Shown: one piece after another, positions 43,912 to 52,362 of the stretch
How the letters are laid out: every line of letters starts with the position of its first letter
Position numbering within the stretch: the stretch's first letter is position 1
Assembly: GCF_904066215.1 (NCBI RefSeq)
Contig: NZ_LR880474.1
Coordinates: forward strand, 620,001 to 684,000
DNA: 64,000 bases
From: Microbacterium sp. Nx66
GTDB taxonomy: Bacteria; Actinomycetota; Actinomycetes; Actinomycetales; Microbacteriaceae
Reading direction: 5' to 3'
Program-made: the position numbers and the translations under genes
Notes under the pieces: model-generated
Told to the model about the DNA's origin: nothing
Seen by the model: the letters and a program-made list of their open reading frames with translations, nothing else
The model's database searches: none

Positions 43912-43953
43912 AACTCGGCTAGACTCGCGCCTGGTCGACAGAAGTTTCTGTCG

Positions 43954-44038
43954 GGAGGGTTGTCCGAGCGGCCGATGGAGCTGGTCTTGAAAACCAGTGG
44001 GCAGAGATGTCTCGTGGGTTCGAATCCCACACCCTCCG
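43954..44038 (+). tRNA. tRNA-Ser (anticodon TGA)
   Basis: An 85-base class II cloverleaf with acceptor stem GGAGGGT/ACCCTCC, anticodon loop CTTGAAA, a long variable arm (GGGCAGAGATGTCTCG region) and T-arm GTGGGTTCGAATCCCAC. The discriminator G is normal for tRNA-Ser. CCA is not encoded. Confidence 0.96.
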
Positions 44039-44086
44039 CTTCCTGAGCGCGGTACCCCCGCCGTCGCTGAATCCGAAAGGGCCCGA

Positions 44087-45346
44087 GTGAGCGAGAACAC
44101 CCGACGCCGCCGCACCGTCGCGCGACATGGTCAGCTGCGCTCGCCCGGTCCCGTCAGCCAGCTCCTCCGGCTTCTCGCGATCAGCATGGCGGTGGTGCTC
44201 GTCAGCGGCATCGGCGTCGCGGCCTACTTCTACCTCGACTTCTCCAGCACCGTCTCCGCGAACGCCGTCGATCTCGACGGGCAGGAAGACCTGCCGCCGG
44301 ACATCGGGGCCTACAAGGGTGGGTTCAACCTCGTCCTCGCCGGAGTCGACACCTGCGAGGACGACTACAAGCAGTACTTCGGCGACCGGTGCACCGGCGG
44401 CGACGCCGAGGGCACGCTCAACGACGTGAACCTGCTCGTGCACGTGTCCGAGGAGCCGCGGCGGATCACCGTCGTCAGCTTCCCGCGTGACCTCATGATC
44501 CCCATCCCGTCGTGCGAGGACGAGGACGGCAACGCCACGGCCGCGATGAGCAAGCAGCCGCTCAACGTCGCGTACACCGACGGCGGGCTGAACTGCGTCG
44601 TCCGTACGATCTCGGCGCTCACGGACCAGGAGGTGCAGTTCGCCGCCTCCGTGACGTTCGGTGGTGTCATCGAGATCACCAACGCGATCGGCGGGGTCGA
44701 CGTCTGCCTCGCGAACCCGATCCGGGACCGCTACACGGGTCTGGACATGGCGGCCGGCACGCACACCGTCCAGGGCCTCGAGGCTCTGCAGTTCCTCCGC
44801 ACCCGGCACGGCGTCGGCGACGGCAGCGACCTGGGCCGCATCGGCAACCAGCAGCAGTACATGTCCAGTCTCGCCCGCAAGCTCATCAGCGGCGAGGTGC
44901 TGGGCAACGTGCCGGTCATGCTGAAGCTCGCCAACACCGGCATCCAGAACCTGGAGACGAGCACGTCGCTCGCCGACCCGATGATGATCGTGCAGATCGC
45001 GCTGGCCGTGAAGTCGGTGCCGTTCGAGGACATCGTGTTCGTGCAGTATCCGACCCTGGAGGACTGGGACGACCCGAACAAGGTCGTGCCGAACGAGGAG
45101 GCCGCCGCCGCCCTCTGGGACGCGATCGAGGCCAACGCCCAGTTGCAGATCACGCACGAGAACACCAGCAACGATGGCGTCGTCGTGGAGGAACCGACGA
45201 CTCCGACCGAGCCCACGGAGCCCACCACGCCGACACAGGGGGCGACGCCGACCCCCACGACGGCTCCGGACGTCGTGGCGCTTCCCGATTCCATCAAGGG
45301 CAACTCCGCCGCGCAGCAGACGTGCTCGAACGGCAACGTGCGCTGA
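44087..45346 (+). CDS. LytR-CpsA-Psr (LCP) family glycopolymer ligase
   Basis: The 419-residue protein has a short basic cytoplasmic start, one transmembrane segment (about residues 25-48) and an extracellular LCP domain (about 78-320). Conserved elements are NLVLAGVDT, DVNLLVHV, VVSFPRDLMIPIP with the key Arg, and FLRTRHGVGDGSDLGRIGNQQQYM. LCP enzymes attach teichoic-acid-like or arabinogalactan polymers to peptidoglycan. The tail is rich in Thr/Pro. GTG 44087 has AAAGG upstream. It converges on rhaB with 7 bases between the stops. Confidence 0.9.
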   Translation: MSENTRRRRTVARHGQLRSPGPVSQLLRLLAISMAVVLVSGIGVAAYFYLDFSSTVSANAVDLDGQEDLPPDIGAYKGGFNLVLAGVDTCEDDYKQYFGDRCTGGDAEGTLNDVNLLVHVSEEPRRITVVSFPRDLMIPIPSCEDEDGNATAAMSKQPLNVAYTDGGLNCVVRTISALTDQEVQFAASVTFGGVIEITNAIGGVDVCLANPIRDRYTGLDMAAGTHTVQGLEALQFLRTRHGVGDGSDLGRIGNQQQYMSSLARKLISGEVLGNVPVMLKLANTGIQNLETSTSLADPMMIVQIALAVKSVPFEDIVFVQYPTLEDWDDPNKVVPNEEAAAALWDAIEANAQLQITHENTSNDGVVVEEPTTPTEPTEPTTPTQGATPTPTTAPDVVALPDSIKGNSAAQQTCSNGNVR

Positions 45347-45353
45347 GCGGGAC

Positions 45354-46796
45354 TCAGGAGCTCCGCGGGCGATAGGCCGCCGGCGGATGCGTCGCGGCGA
45401 CGAGGGCGCGAAGCTCCGAGAGCTCGGCCGGCGCCGCGCCCAGAGCCCGCGCCTGGACGAGGACGTTGCCGAGGGCTGTCGCCTCGACAGGCCCTGCCAG
45501 GACGGGAAGCCCGGTGCGGTCCGCCGTCGCCTGACACAGCAGCCGGTTGAGAGACCCGCCGCCGACGAGGTGGACGACGTCGAGAGACTGCCCGGAGAGC
45601 CGGCCCGCCGTGCGGACCGCGTCGGCGAACGCGGCGGCGATGCTCTCCACGACGAGCCGGACGAACGCCGGACGATCGGTGGGCGCGACGGCACCGTGTG
45701 CGTGCAGGAGGCCAGCGATACGCGTCGGCATGTCCCCGGGGGCCGACAGCGAGGGGTCGTTCGCGTCGAACACGGCGGAGGGCGGCGCCGTGGCGGCCGC
45801 CTGGTCGAGAAGCCCGGACAGGTCGATGGCCTTGCCGTCTTCGCTCTCCCACGCGCGCACGGTCTCGCTGAGGAGCCAGAGACCGGTCACGTTGTGGAGG
45901 ACGCGGAACCGATCGTCCACACCGCGTTCGTTGGTGAAGTTCGCTTCCCTGGCCGCGTCCGTGAGGATCGGCTGAGCGTGCTCCACACCGACCAGCCCCC
46001 AGGTGCCGCAGGAGATGTACGCGGCGCGGGGCGATGTCATCGGAACGGCGGCCACCGCCGACGCGGTGTCGTGCGAACCGACCGCGATCACCGGCAGATC
46101 GGCGCCGATGCGCTCCGCCACCTCCGGGCGCAGCCGGCCGATGACCGTGCCGGGATCGACGAGGTCCGCGAGGAGGGAGGCGTCGATCCCGAGACGGGTC
46201 GCGAGGGCCACATCCCAGGTGCCGGACTCCACGTCCAGCAGGCCTGTCGTCGAGGCGTTGGTCCGTTCGGCGACGCGGGCACCGGTGAGGAGGAAGGCGA
46301 GGAGGTCCGGGATGAGGAGCGCGGTGTCGGCGTCGTGCCGGAGCTCGTCCGCCCGGAGCTGGTAGAGCGTGTTGAACGGGAGGAACTGCAGGCCGTTGCG
46401 GGCGTGGAGCTCCTCGAACGGGACCAGGGCGTGGACCTCGTCCACGCCGCCGGCGGTGCGGTCGTCGCGGTAGTGGAACGGCTCGGCGAGCAGCTCACCG
46501 GCACGCAGGAGGCCGTAGTCGACCGCCCACGAGTCGATCCCGATGGACTCGATGTTCGGTTCTCGGCGCACCGCTTCCGCGAGGCCGTCGAGGACATGGG
46601 CGACGAGGGCGTCGAAGTCCCAGTGCAGACCGTCGGCGCGGGTCACCGGTCCGTTCGGGAACCGCGACACGGGCTCGAGCTCCAGGACACCCGGTCCCAC
46701 TCGGCCGATCATCACCCGACCGCTCGTGGCGCCGAGATCCACCGCCGCGACCGCACGGACGTGCCGTACGGTCGCGGGCGAGCGGTCGTCGGTCAT
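45354..46796 (-). CDS. rhaB: Rhamnulokinase
   Basis: The 480-residue FGGY-family kinase should phosphorylate L-rhamnulose to L-rhamnulose 1-phosphate. Visible features are the N-terminal phosphate loop VAAVDLGATSGRVMIG (about residues 16-31), GIDSWAVDYGLL with the catalytic Asp (about 85-96), SHDTASAVAAVP (about 240-251) and VHLVGGGSLNRLLCQ for nucleotide binding (about 400-414). The ATG overlaps the stop of the aldolase/dehydrogenase gene by 4 bases. It is the last gene of the rhamnose operon. Confidence 0.93.
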   Translation of the reverse strand: MTDDRSPATVRHVRAVAAVDLGATSGRVMIGRVGPGVLELEPVSRFPNGPVTRADGLHWDFDALVAHVLDGLAEAVRREPNIESIGIDSWAVDYGLLRAGELLAEPFHYRDDRTAGGVDEVHALVPFEELHARNGLQFLPFNTLYQLRADELRHDADTALLIPDLLAFLLTGARVAERTNASTTGLLDVESGTWDVALATRLGIDASLLADLVDPGTVIGRLRPEVAERIGADLPVIAVGSHDTASAVAAVPMTSPRAAYISCGTWGLVGVEHAQPILTDAAREANFTNERGVDDRFRVLHNVTGLWLLSETVRAWESEDGKAIDLSGLLDQAAATAPPSAVFDANDPSLSAPGDMPTRIAGLLHAHGAVAPTDRPAFVRLVVESIAAAFADAVRTAGRLSGQSLDVVHLVGGGSLNRLLCQATADRTGLPVLAGPVEATALGNVLVQARALGAAPAELSELRALVAATHPPAAYRPRSS

Positions 46797-48829
46797 CGCA
46801 GGAACGCCGCGGCGACGCCGGAGTCGACGGGGATGTGCAGACCGGTGGTGCGGCTCAGCTCCGGGCCGGTCAGCACATAGACGGCGTCCGCGACGTTCTC
46901 CGGCACGACTTCGCGCTTGAGGATCGTGCGGTCGGCGTAGAACTGGCCGAGGTCCTCTTCCTTGACGCCGTACGTGGCCGCCCGGTTCGCTCCCCAGCCG
47001 GAGGCGAAGATCCCGGACCCGCGGACCACGCCGTCGGGGTTGATGCCGTTGACCCGGATGCCGTGCGCGCCGAGCTCCACGGCGAGCAGCCGCACCTGGT
47101 GCGCCTGGTCGGCCTTCGTCGCCGAGTACGCGATGTTGTTCGGGCCGGCGAAGACGGAGTTCTTGGAGGAGATGTAGATGATGTCGCCGCCGAGTCCCTG
47201 GTCGATGAGCACGCGCGCGGCGGTCTTCGAGACGAGGAACGAGCCCTTCGCCATCACGTCGTGCTGGAGATCCCAGTCCTTCTCGGTCGTCTCCAGCAGA
47301 GGCTTCGACAGCGACAGGCCGGCGTTGTTCACCACGAGGTCGATGCCGCCGAACGCGAGCACCGCCTGGTCGATCGCGGCCTGCACCGCATCGGCGTCGG
47401 CGACGTTCGCGGCCACGCCGATCGCCACGTCGTCGTTCCCGAGCTCGGCGGCCGCGGCCCTGGCCTTGTCCAGGTCCAGGTCGGCGACGACCACGCAGGC
47501 GCCCTCCGCGGCGAGGCGGGTCGCGATGGCCTTGCCGATCCCGCTCGCGGCACCGGTGACGAGGGCGATGCGGCCCTGGTGGGACTTCGGCTTCGGCATG
47601 CGCCGCAGCTTCGCCTCCTCCAGTGCCCAGTACTCGATGCGGAACTTCTCGGCGTCGGAGATGGGGGAGTACGTGGACAGCGCCTCGGCACCGCGCATCA
47701 CGTTGATGGCGTTCACGTAGAACTCGCCGGCGACCCGCGCGGTCTGCTTGTTCGCTCCGTACGAGAACATACCGACGCCGGGCACGAGGACGATCAGCGG
47801 ATCCGCGCCGCGGATCGCCGGCGACTCGGCCGTGGCGTGGGCGTCGTAGTAGGCCTGGTAGTCGGCGCGGTAGGCGGCGTGGAGCTCCCGCAGCCGTGCT
47901 GTCTGCTCCTCCACGGTCGCCGTGACAGGGAGGTCGAGGAGGAGCGGCTTGACCTTGGTGCGCAGGAAGTGATCGGGGCAGCTCGTGCCGAGGGCGGCGA
48001 GGGCCGGGGCCTTCTCGGAGGCGAGGAAGTCGAGGACCACGTTGCTGTCGGTGAAGTGACCGACCATCGGCTTGTCCGTCGACGCGAGCCCGCGGATGGT
48101 TCCGGCGAGGGCGGCCGCCCGCGCGCGGCGCTCCGGCTCCGGCAGGGCTTCGAAGCCCGAGCGCGTGCCGCCGAACGGTTCGGGGGACCCGTGCTCCGCG
48201 ATGTAGGCGGCGGCGGTGTCGATGATCCAGAGGGAGTTCGCCTCCGCCTCCTCGGAGGAATCGCCCCAGGCGGTGATGCCGTGTCCGCCGAGGATCGTGC
48301 CGATGGCCTGCGGGTTCGCCGCCTTGATCTCCGCGATGTCCAGCCCCAGCTGGAAGCCCGGGCGGCGCCACGGCACCCAGACGACCCGGTCGCCGAAGAT
48401 CGCTCTCGTGAGCTCCTCGCCGTCGGCCGCGGTGGCGATCGCGATGCCCGAGTCGGGATGGAGGTGGTCCACGTGCGGGGCATCGACCAGGCCGTGCATC
48501 GCGGTGTCGATCGAGGGGGCGGCGCCGCCCTTGCCGTGGAGGCAATAGTCGAAGGCGGCGACCATCTCGTCCTCCCGCTCGACGCCCGGATAGACGTCGA
48601 CGAGCGCGCGCATGCGATCGAGGCGGAGGACGGCCAGGCCGTTCTCGGTCAGCGTGCCGAGGTCCCCGCCCGACCCCTTGACCCAGAGGAGCTCGACCGG
48701 CTGCCCGGTCACGGGGTCGATCTCGGTGCCCTTGGCGGACGTGTTGCCGCCGGCGTAGTTCGTGTTCTTGGGGTCGGCGCCCAGGCGGTTGCTCCGCGCG
48801 AGTAGTTCGGCGGCGGTGGGGTTCGTCAT
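46793..48829 (-). CDS. rhaEW: Bifunctional rhamnulose-1-phosphate aldolase / lactaldehyde dehydrogenase
   Basis: The 678-residue fusion has an N-terminal class II aldolase domain (about residues 1-400, metal-ligand region DHLHPDSGIAIA at about 116-127) and a C-terminal short-chain dehydrogenase domain with VTGAASGIGKAIA (about 425-437) and the catalytic YSATK (about 572-576). It would split rhamnulose 1-phosphate into dihydroxyacetone phosphate and L-lactaldehyde, then oxidise the latter. Such RhaEW-type fusions are known in Bacillus and actinobacteria. It is followed by rhaB with an ATGA overlap. Confidence 0.92.
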   Translation of the reverse strand: MTNPTAAELLARSNRLGADPKNTNYAGGNTSAKGTEIDPVTGQPVELLWVKGSGGDLGTLTENGLAVLRLDRMRALVDVYPGVEREDEMVAAFDYCLHGKGGAAPSIDTAMHGLVDAPHVDHLHPDSGIAIATAADGEELTRAIFGDRVVWVPWRRPGFQLGLDIAEIKAANPQAIGTILGGHGITAWGDSSEEAEANSLWIIDTAAAYIAEHGSPEPFGGTRSGFEALPEPERRARAAALAGTIRGLASTDKPMVGHFTDSNVVLDFLASEKAPALAALGTSCPDHFLRTKVKPLLLDLPVTATVEEQTARLRELHAAYRADYQAYYDAHATAESPAIRGADPLIVLVPGVGMFSYGANKQTARVAGEFYVNAINVMRGAEALSTYSPISDAEKFRIEYWALEEAKLRRMPKPKSHQGRIALVTGAASGIGKAIATRLAAEGACVVVADLDLDKARAAAAELGNDDVAIGVAANVADADAVQAAIDQAVLAFGGIDLVVNNAGLSLSKPLLETTEKDWDLQHDVMAKGSFLVSKTAARVLIDQGLGGDIIYISSKNSVFAGPNNIAYSATKADQAHQVRLLAVELGAHGIRVNGINPDGVVRGSGIFASGWGANRAATYGVKEEDLGQFYADRTILKREVVPENVADAVYVLTGPELSRTTGLHIPVDSGVAAAFLR

Positions 48830-48876
48830 GCGAGTCCTCGGTTCGTAAGTGAAAATACCCGGTCGGCGCCGGAGAG

Positions 48877-49725
48877 TCAGGGGAGTTGCAGGATCCGAGC
48901 CGCGAACCGATCGATCGTCGAGGCGAACGCGGATTCCTCGGGGCGATTGAGATGGCCGTGGGTGGTGCCCGGCTCGACAGCGACGGCGACCTCGACGCCG
49001 GCGGCGGTGAGGGCTCGGGCGAATGTCTCGCCGGACACGCGGAGCTCGTCGGTCTCGTCGTTGACCATGATGGTGGGCGGGAAGGAGACGAGCGCCGCGG
49101 ATGCTGCGGTGCCGGGGATGGCATAGACGTCCGCCGTCTCGGGGTCGCCGCCGAGGTAGTTCTCATACATGCCACGCACGAAGTCGGGGGTGAACACGTC
49201 GGCGGAAGGATCTCCGTCGAGCAGGGCGCGCAGCTTTGGGCCGGGCGCCGCCTGCACCGCTTGCAACGTCGGGTAGGCGAGGACGGCGAGAGCGGGCACG
49301 ATGCCGCCCTCGTGGGAGAGGCGGAGCGCCGCGCCGGTCGCAAGGTTGCCACCTGCGCTGGCTCCGCCGATCGCCCATCCTCGCGTGGCGACGTCCGACG
49401 TGGCGGCCCAGCGGAACGCGAAGACCATCTCGTCGTGCGGGACGGGGTAGTGCACGCCGCCGCGTTCGGGCGCGCCGAGGCGCGCGGTCCACTCGGGGGT
49501 GATCGGGGCGAGAGCGTAGTCCACGCTCACGACCGCGATTCCCCGATCTACGAACGCCCGTGCGACGGCGTCGGCTTCCGGCATGTCAATGTCGCCGCCC
49601 GCGAATCCGCCGCCGTGCGCCCAGACCAGGCCGTGGCCGCTCGGCGACTTCGAGGAGTAGACGCGCACACGCAGCGGACCGTGCGGGCCGTCGAGGACGT
49701 GGTCGCGGATGTCGTGCGCGGTCAT
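48877..49725 (-). CDS. Alpha/beta hydrolase (HSL-type esterase) in the rhamnose operon
   Basis: The 282-residue protein has the oxyanion motif WAHGGGFAGG (about residues 35-44), VSVDYALAP, and the nucleophile elbow GGASAGGNLA with the catalytic Ser (about 120-129). The catalytic His is likely in TTHGHLNRPEE near the C-terminus. It belongs to the hormone-sensitive-lipase branch. It lies 4 bases after rhaI. Rhamnose pathways do not require an esterase, so it may remove acyl groups from rhamnose-containing substrates; this is inference from position. Confidence 0.85.
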   Translation of the reverse strand: MTAHDIRDHVLDGPHGPLRVRVYSSKSPSGHGLVWAHGGGFAGGDIDMPEADAVARAFVDRGIAVVSVDYALAPITPEWTARLGAPERGGVHYPVPHDEMVFAFRWAATSDVATRGWAIGGASAGGNLATGAALRLSHEGGIVPALAVLAYPTLQAVQAAPGPKLRALLDGDPSADVFTPDFVRGMYENYLGGDPETADVYAIPGTAASAALVSFPPTIMVNDETDELRVSGETFARALTAAGVEVAVAVEPGTTHGHLNRPEESAFASTIDRFAARILQLP

Positions 49726-49729
49726 CGGC

Positions 49730-50896
49730 TCAGGCCCCCCAGCCGGCCTGCACGCCGCCCACGCGCTCCTCCGCGATCCGCTGCCCGTACCCGGAGGCCG
49801 CGTAGGCCGCCATCGGGTCGGCGGGGAGACCCCGTCCCTCTCGCCATTCGGCCAGCGCCGGACGGACGTCGGTGGAGAAGGCGTCCATGAAGACGGCGTG
49901 CGCCGTCAGCACGTCCCCGCTGCGCTGAGCGGTCGTCAGGGCTTCGCGGTCGACGAGCAGCGCACGCGCTGTCATCTCCTGCACGTTCAGCACGGAGCGG
50001 ATCTGTCCGGGGATCTTGTCCTCGATGTTGTGGCACTGGTCCAGCATGAACGCGACGTCGGGGTTGTTCAGCCCTCCGCCCCGGATCACCTCGAACAGGA
50101 TCCGGAACAGCTGGAACGGGTCGGCGGCACCGACGATGAGGTCGTCGTCCGCGTAGAAGCGGGAGTTGAAGTCGAACGAGCCGAGCTTCCCGAGGCGCAG
50201 CAGCTGCATGACGATGAACTCGATGTTGGTGCCCGGTGCGTGGTGACCGGTGTCGAGGCAGACCATCGCCTTGTCACCGAGGGCGGTCACCTGCACGTAG
50301 GACGTCCCCCAGTCCGGCACGTCGGTGTGGTAGAACGCCGGCTCGAAGAACTTGTACTCGAGCACGAGGCGCTGGTGGTCGCCGAGGCGCGCGTAGATCT
50401 GCTGCAGAGAATCGTGCAGCCGATCCTGCCGCCCGCGCAGATCCGCTTGCCCGGGATAGTTCGACCCCTCCGCGAGCCAGATCTTCAGGTCGCGGCTGCC
50501 GGTCGCGTCCATGACGTCGATGCAGGCCAGGTGGTGATCGATGGCCTTGCGGCGGACGGCCGCGTCCTCGTGGGTGAGCGCGCCGAACTTGTAGTCGTCG
50601 TCCTGGAAGGTGTTGGAGTTCACCGTGCCGAGGGAGACGCCGTGGTCCTCGGCGTGACGTCGCAGGTCGTCGAACGAGTCGACGAGGTCCCACGGGATGT
50701 GCAGCGCCACGGTCGGGGCGAGCCCGGTGTGGGCGTGGACCTGCGCGGCGTCCGCGATCTTCTCGTACGGGTCGCGGGGCGTGCCGGGAGTGCTGAACAC
50801 CTTGAACCGGGTCCCGGAGTTGCCGAACGCCCAGCTGGGCAGCTCGATGCTCTGCTTCTCGAGCGCGGCGAGGATGTCGGGGGTGAGGATGCTCAC
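49730..50896 (-). CDS. rhaI: L-rhamnose isomerase (RhaI type)
   Basis: The 388-residue enzyme converts L-rhamnose to L-rhamnulose. It belongs to the RhaI branch seen in Pseudomonas, rhizobia and actinobacteria rather than the E. coli RhaA branch. It has SWAFGNSGTRFKVF (about residues 21-34), a metal-site set in LEYKFFEPAFYH (about 203-214), CLDTGHHAPGTN (about 235-246) and FDFNSRFYADDDL (about 262-274), which together give the Glu, Asp and His metal ligands of a xylose-isomerase-like barrel. The ATG overlaps the rhaM stop by 4 bases. Confidence 0.94.
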   Translation of the reverse strand: MSILTPDILAALEKQSIELPSWAFGNSGTRFKVFSTPGTPRDPYEKIADAAQVHAHTGLAPTVALHIPWDLVDSFDDLRRHAEDHGVSLGTVNSNTFQDDDYKFGALTHEDAAVRRKAIDHHLACIDVMDATGSRDLKIWLAEGSNYPGQADLRGRQDRLHDSLQQIYARLGDHQRLVLEYKFFEPAFYHTDVPDWGTSYVQVTALGDKAMVCLDTGHHAPGTNIEFIVMQLLRLGKLGSFDFNSRFYADDDLIVGAADPFQLFRILFEVIRGGGLNNPDVAFMLDQCHNIEDKIPGQIRSVLNVQEMTARALLVDREALTTAQRSGDVLTAHAVFMDAFSTDVRPALAEWREGRGLPADPMAAYAASGYGQRIAEERVGGVQAGWGA

Positions 50897-51273
50897 GATG
50901 CACGGCCTTCGTTGTCGGTGGCGGGTGTGGCGCTCTCGCCGGCGGCGGCGAGCTGGTCTTCGAGGTGGAACACCTCGGTGAGAGGGGTGGCGGCCTGATC
51001 GGGACGGCCGTCGAGGTCGAGGAAGAAGGGGGCCATCTCGGCTTCCCAGCGTGCGGCGACGGGGGAGGCGGCGAGGTAGGCCTGCGCGGCCGCATCGTCA
51101 TCGGTCTCGTAGTAGCCGAAGAGCACGCCGCCGGCACCGAGGAAGAGGCTGTAGTCGCGCCGGCCGGCGGCCGCGATCTCGCGGAGCATCTCGGGACGCA
51201 CCGGCGTGTGGCGGGCGAGGTACTCGGACAGCAGCTCGGGCTTCACCTGGAGCTGGAAGGCGACGCGGGTCAT
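50893..51273 (-). CDS. rhaM: L-rhamnose mutarotase
   Basis: The 126-residue protein interconverts alpha and beta rhamnose to feed the isomerase. It has the family pattern RVAFQLQVKPELLSEYLARHTPVRPEM (His22 the likely catalytic residue), GYYETDD (about 53-59) and MAPFFLDLDGRP (about 80-91). It is about 20 residues longer than the usual 104, with an acidic Ala-rich tail. It overlaps rhaI by 4 bases. A GC-rich hairpin lies between it and the upstream binding-protein gene. Confidence 0.9.
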   Translation of the reverse strand: MTRVAFQLQVKPELLSEYLARHTPVRPEMLREIAAAGRRDYSLFLGAGGVLFGYYETDDDAAAQAYLAASPVAARWEAEMAPFFLDLDGRPDQAATPLTEVFHLEDQLAAAGESATPATDNEGRAS

Positions 51274-51290
51274 GCGATTCCTCTCGGAGG

Positions 51291-51323
51291 TCCGGCCGGC
51301 GCCCGCGGGGAGCGCCGGCCGGA
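51291..51323 (-). promoter_or_regulatory. Intercistronic hairpin between rhaS and rhaM
   Basis: TCCGGCCGGCGC (51291-51302) and GCGCCGGCCGGA (51312-51323) are a perfect 12-base inverted repeat with a 9-base loop, 8 bases after the binding-protein stop. There is no U-tract, so it is more likely an mRNA stabiliser or partial terminator that keeps binding-protein mRNA in excess over downstream genes. Confidence 0.7.
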
Positions 51324-51330
51324 GGGCGAC

Positions 51331-52362
51331 TCAGAAGTCGAAGTCGCCGATGTTGTCGGCGTCGAACACGAACGGGTCGCCCAGCAGGACGACGCCGTCG
51401 GCGCCGACGGTGTACTCGCCGAGGTCGCCGGCCTCGAAGGTGTCGCCTTCCTCGCCGGTGATGTCCCCCGCGATCAGGGCCTGCGCGGCGTAGGCGGCCA
51501 GGTAGCCGAGGTCGGCCGGGTTCCACAGCGCGAAGGCGGTGACGGTGCCGTCCTCCACGTACTCGCGCATCTGGTTGGGCGTGCCGAGGCCGGTCAGCGC
51601 GACCTGGCCCTTGAAGTCGGACGTCGACAGGTAGCGCGCCGCGGCGGCGATGCCGACCGTGGTGGGCGAGACGATGCCCTTGAGGTCGGGGTGGGTCTGC
51701 AGCAGCGCGGCCGTCTTGTCGAACGACGTCTGGTCGTCATCGTCGCCGTAGACCGTCTCCACGATCGTGATGTCGGGGTACTCGCTGGCGACGTACTCCT
51801 CCATCAGCTCGATCCAGGCGTTCTGGTTCGTGGCGTTGGCGGAGGCGGAGAGGATGGCGATCTCCCCGGCGCCGCCGATCTGCTCGGCGATGAGGTCGAT
51901 CTGCACCTTCGCGATGCCCTCGGAGTCGGCCTGGTTGATGAACAGGTCGCGGCAGTCGGTGTTGGTGTCGGAGTCGAAGGTGACGACCTTGACGCCGGCG
52001 TCCCTGGCCTCGTTCAACGCGTCGCAGATGGCCTGCGGGTCGTTGGCCGAGACGACGAGGGCGCCGACCCCCTGCTGCGTGGCCGTGTTGATGTAGCTGA
52101 CCTGGGCGTCGGGCGTGGCCTCGGCCGGGCCGACCTCGGAGAACGTGCCGCCGAACTCCTCGACGGCCTTCTTGCCGCCTTCGCTGGACGTGTCGAAGTA
52201 CGGGTTGCCGAGGTTCTTGGGCAGGAAGGTGATCGAGGCGTCCGACCCGTCGCCGCCGCCGTCTCCTCCGCCGTCGGTGGAGCCGGCGCAGCCGGTCAGT
52301 GCGACCGCCGCCGCCACCGCGAGGGCGGCGAAGGCGGTGACACGCTTGCGTGCAAACGTCAT
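51331..52362 (-). CDS. rhaS: Rhamnose ABC transporter substrate-binding lipoprotein
   Basis: The 343-residue protein has a lipoprotein signal with lipobox LTGC (Cys25) and a type 1 periplasmic-binding fold: ITFLPKNLGNPYFDTSSEGGKKAVEEF at about residues 45-71, VVSANDPQAICDALNEARDAGVKVVTFDSD, and ALTGLGTPNQMREYVEDG. It captures rhamnose outside the cell for the RhaT/P/Q importer. The symbol follows the rhizobial naming, in which RhaS is the binding protein and not the AraC regulator of E. coli. ATG overlaps the upstream permease stop by 4 bases. Confidence 0.9.
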   Translation of the reverse strand: MTFARKRVTAFAALAVAAAVALTGCAGSTDGGGDGGGDGSDASITFLPKNLGNPYFDTSSEGGKKAVEEFGGTFSEVGPAEATPDAQVSYINTATQQGVGALVVSANDPQAICDALNEARDAGVKVVTFDSDTNTDCRDLFINQADSEGIAKVQIDLIAEQIGGAGEIAILSASANATNQNAWIELMEEYVASEYPDITIVETVYGDDDDQTSFDKTAALLQTHPDLKGIVSPTTVGIAAAARYLSTSDFKGQVALTGLGTPNQMREYVEDGTVTAFALWNPADLGYLAAYAAQALIAGDITGEEGDTFEAGDLGEYTVGADGVVLLGDPFVFDADNIGDFDF

